Source: Chloroflexota bacterium (GTDB lineage: Bacteria > Chloroflexota > Limnocylindria > Limnocylindrales > CSP1-4). Taken from it: a stretch of 7,529 bases of DNA. Made by a program: the position numbers and the translations under genes. The first letter of the stretch is position 1. The number at the start of each line of letters is the position of its first letter. The notes beneath the pieces were generated by a model, which worked only from the letters and a program-made list of their open reading frames with translations, ran no database searches and was not told the DNA's origin. The stretch covers positions 1-7,529 of the forward strand of contig JACDAV010000123.1 of the NCBI GenBank assembly GCA_013695255.1, written 5' to 3'. Positions 5,985 through 7,529 of the stretch are shown in pieces.

Positions 5985-6514
5985 GCGCCACCGGCCCCCA
6001 CGATCGAGAGCCCGTGGCCGTTTCGCCCCGCGCCGCGATCCGTCCCCACGTGCTGGCGGACCCAGGTCAGCGCCTCCTCGACGCGCGCTGCCCCGATGGC
6101 GCTCGGCTCCGTCCCCCACTCGAGCTCGACGGGCTCGAGCTCGACGACCCACGTGTCGGCGGGGAGGACGCCGAACCACTGGGCGATGACCAGGAGGTTG
6201 TCCAGTCCGAGCACCCCGGTCACCGCCTCCGCGACCCGGCCCTGGACTTCGTCGGGCGGCACCGCCGATTGCGTCCACGCGTACGACACGAGCGCGCCCG
6301 GCGTCCTCCCGCGCTCGACCGCACCGGCGAGGACCAGCCGGTCGAAGCGACCCGGTTCGTCCTGCAGCCACTGGACCACGGCCATCGGGCCATAGCTCAG
6401 GTCCTGCACCTCGACGTCCGCCGGCCACGTCTCCCTGCCCATCCGCTCGATCAGGCGCGGACCGAACGAGAGATCGCGAAGGTCGTGGTAGCCCACGCCG
6501 CCGACGAGGATCAC
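5981..6514 (-). CDS. Hydrogenase maturation protease-like protein lacking metal ligands
   Basis: A 177-residue protein that aligns along most of its length with the HyaD-type protease encoded at 4049-4576. Its N-terminus ILVGGVGYHDLRDLSFGP corresponds to VLVAGIGNDLLGDDGFGI, and FDRLVLAGAVERGRTPGA aligns without gaps to YDAVIVLDAAETGAAPGT. The LLVIAQWFGVLPADTWVVELEP segment and terminal VEEALTWVRQHV also have counterparts there. All three metal positions are changed: the Asp18 equivalent is Leu15, the Asp64 equivalent is Gly64, and no His is found around residue 100. It is unlikely to cleave. It may be a pseudo-enzyme that binds or protects the large-subunit tail, or a scaffold. The GTG at 6514 starts four bases after the large-subunit stop, so the two are probably made together. 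Gene reality is strong; the fold assignment is by motif alignment. Confidence 0.8.
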   Translation of the reverse strand: MILVGGVGYHDLRDLSFGPRLIERMGRETWPADVEVQDLSYGPMAVVQWLQDEPGRFDRLVLAGAVERGRTPGALVSYAWTQSAVPPDEVQGRVAEAVTGVLGLDNLLVIAQWFGVLPADTWVVELEPVELEWGTEPSAIGAARVEEALTWVRQHVGTDRGAGRNGHGLSIVGAGGA

Positions 6515-6518
6515 CAGC

Positions 6519-7529
6519 TCAGACGCCGCAGGCGCAGGTGTTCACCTCGCGGGTGATGACGCCCTGGTCGCTGTGGATGTGCGTCGTGCAGGGCATGCAC
6601 GGATCGAACGATCGGATCGCCCGCAGCACGTCGATGCCCACGAACTTCCCATCCCCGGTTGTCTCGAGGATCGGCGTGTTCATCACCGCCTCCTCGTACT
6701 TGCCGGGGGTCCCCCACGGGTCGCGGGGCGAGGCATTGATCGTGGATGACGTAACGATCTGGTAGTTCGTGACGACCCCGTCGTCGAGGACGAGGTGGTG
6801 CGAGAGGTAGCCACGCCCAGCCCCCCAGAAGCCGACGCCGAGCCGGGTGCCCTTCTTCGGCACCTCGAACTTCGTGCTGGTGGCGGTCTGGCCGGACTTC
6901 ATCAGGTCGACGGCCTGCCGGAACAGGTTCATGCCGACGAGGGCGGTGTAGGCCACGCAGTACGCTCGGCCGCGGTTGCGCTCGAGCGCGTTCCAGACGT
7001 CCGGCACGTGCCACTCGAGCTCCATCTCGGGCAGCTTGCCGGCCGGCACCAGCAGCTTCAGGCTGTGGCCGGTCGGAAAGATGTACGGGTTGTTGGGCAG
7101 CTTCTGGGCAACCGCGGTGTTCCAGATCCGGCCGGTGACCTCGGAGTCCATCGCCTGGCGGTCCCAGCGGGGCGAGGTCGCCCAGGTGTACTTCTCCCGC
7201 CAGTTGGGCGCCTGCGGTCGCGGCTTCGTCTCCTTGTTCCAGGGATGGTGCGGGCTGAGCGGGTTGCCCGCCGGGTCCGTCGCGAAGCGCTGGCCGTCCC
7301 AGCCCTCGTAGAACGAGTGATCGACGAACTCCTCGAGGCCCACGTTCAGGAGCTGGAGGTTGGTCGTCACGAGCTTGCCGTCGATGATCACCCCGGGGGT
7401 CGCCCAGCGACGGTCGCCCCACTCCGGCGAGTTCGCGTATGTCGCGTCGTAGGCGTCCGGGTCGTCCCACATGCCGCAGTCGATCAGGTTGGCGCTGGTC
7501 CGTCCGACGTCGCGGTAGCGCGGGTCGGC
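6519..7529 (-). CDS. [NiFe]-hydrogenase large (catalytic) subunit, 5' end outside window
   Basis: The last 336 residues of the Ni-Fe subunit of an uptake/membrane-associated hydrogenase that oxidises H2; complete family members have about 500-600 residues. The C-terminal L2 motif is intact: IRSFDPCMPCTTH (encoded around 6579-6617), where the two Cys bind the Ni-Fe site. A 19-residue tail after His is the peptide expected to be removed by the maturation protease. Other family landmarks are RNRGRAYCVAYTALV, GVGFWGAGRGYLSHH, and NYQIVTSSTINASPRDPWGTPGKYEEA. The reading frame is open to the window edge, so the Met at 7472 is internal. The N-terminal L1 motif (RxCGxC) and the small subunit are not visible. 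The style suggests a group 1 or group 2a aerobic uptake enzyme; the subgroup cannot be settled here. The tail contains an extra CxC (NTCACGV). Confidence 0.95.
   Translation of the reverse strand, partial: ADPRYRDVGRTSANLIDCGMWDDPDAYDATYANSPEWGDRRWATPGVIIDGKLVTTNLQLLNVGLEEFVDHSFYEGWDGQRFATDPAGNPLSPHHPWNKETKPRPQAPNWREKYTWATSPRWDRQAMDSEVTGRIWNTAVAQKLPNNPYIFPTGHSLKLLVPAGKLPEMELEWHVPDVWNALERNRGRAYCVAYTALVGMNLFRQAVDLMKSGQTATSTKFEVPKKGTRLGVGFWGAGRGYLSHHLVLDDGVVTNYQIVTSSTINASPRDPWGTPGKYEEAVMNTPILETTGDGKFVGIDVLRAIRSFDPCMPCTTHIHSDQGVITREVNTCACGV

Noticed and set aside
6119..6147. Two-copy direct repeat (CTCGAGCTCGACG) in the protease-like gene
   Set aside because: It encodes VELE twice and has only two units. 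It is probably coincidental codon use in GC-rich sequence, with no sign of a binding site or mobile element.

Overview
The window is very GC-rich, protein-dense bacterial DNA. Starts are often GTG, neighbouring genes overlap by 4 bases, and one TAGGCT-type -10 box is visible. This style fits Actinomycetota or a high-GC Chloroflexota lineage; the Ser/Pro-rich lipoprotein linker and the hydrogenase accessory set are compatible with either, and the sequence alone does not decide. Nine complete genes and two edge-truncated genes fill almost all of the window. No RNA gene, insertion sequence or CRISPR array was seen.

Layout. (1) Minus strand, 1-2016: the first part of an ABC transporter inner-membrane permease (cut by the left edge) and, upstream of it, a lipoprotein substrate-binding protein of the ferric-iron/phosphonate class. 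They overlap by 8 bases and form one unit reading leftwards. (2) 2017-2188: a divergent intergenic region of 172 bases. It holds a plausible rightward promoter and an imperfect palindrome with the core pattern of a DtxR/IdeR iron box. (3) Plus strand, 2189-3057: two translationally coupled small regulator-like genes, a winged-helix protein with a C-terminal Cys motif and a PadR-like repressor. (4) Minus strand, 3068-7529: the 3' part of a membrane-bound/uptake [NiFe]-hydrogenase operon. In order of transcription it carries the large subunit (5' end outside the window), a protease-like protein without its metal ligands, a second winged-helix/Cys protein, a NifU-Rieske fusion, a canonical maturation protease, HypC, and a larger protein ending in what looks like a HypC domain. 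Every junction is a 4-base overlap or a gap of 1-4 bases, so the seven genes are very probably one mRNA. The two blocks meet tail to tail with 10 bases between stop codons.

How the genes fit together. The hydrogenase oxidises H2. HypC and its collaborators (HypD, HypE, HypF, not in the window) deliver the Fe(CN)2CO unit to the large subunit; after Ni insertion the HyaD/HupD-type protease trims the C-terminal tail just after the DPCxxCxxH motif. The NifU-Rieske protein is likely to handle Fe-S clusters or electrons for the small subunit. The unusual content lies in the accessory genes: a maturation-protease paralogue lacking all three metal ligands, a HypC-like domain with an internal Cys fused to an uncharacterised N-terminal region, a Rieske domain missing one His, and two paralogous winged-helix/Cys proteins, one inside the operon and one next to the iron-transporter promoter. 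These suggest a specialised maturation branch with a possible regulatory link between iron supply and hydrogenase assembly; that link is inference.
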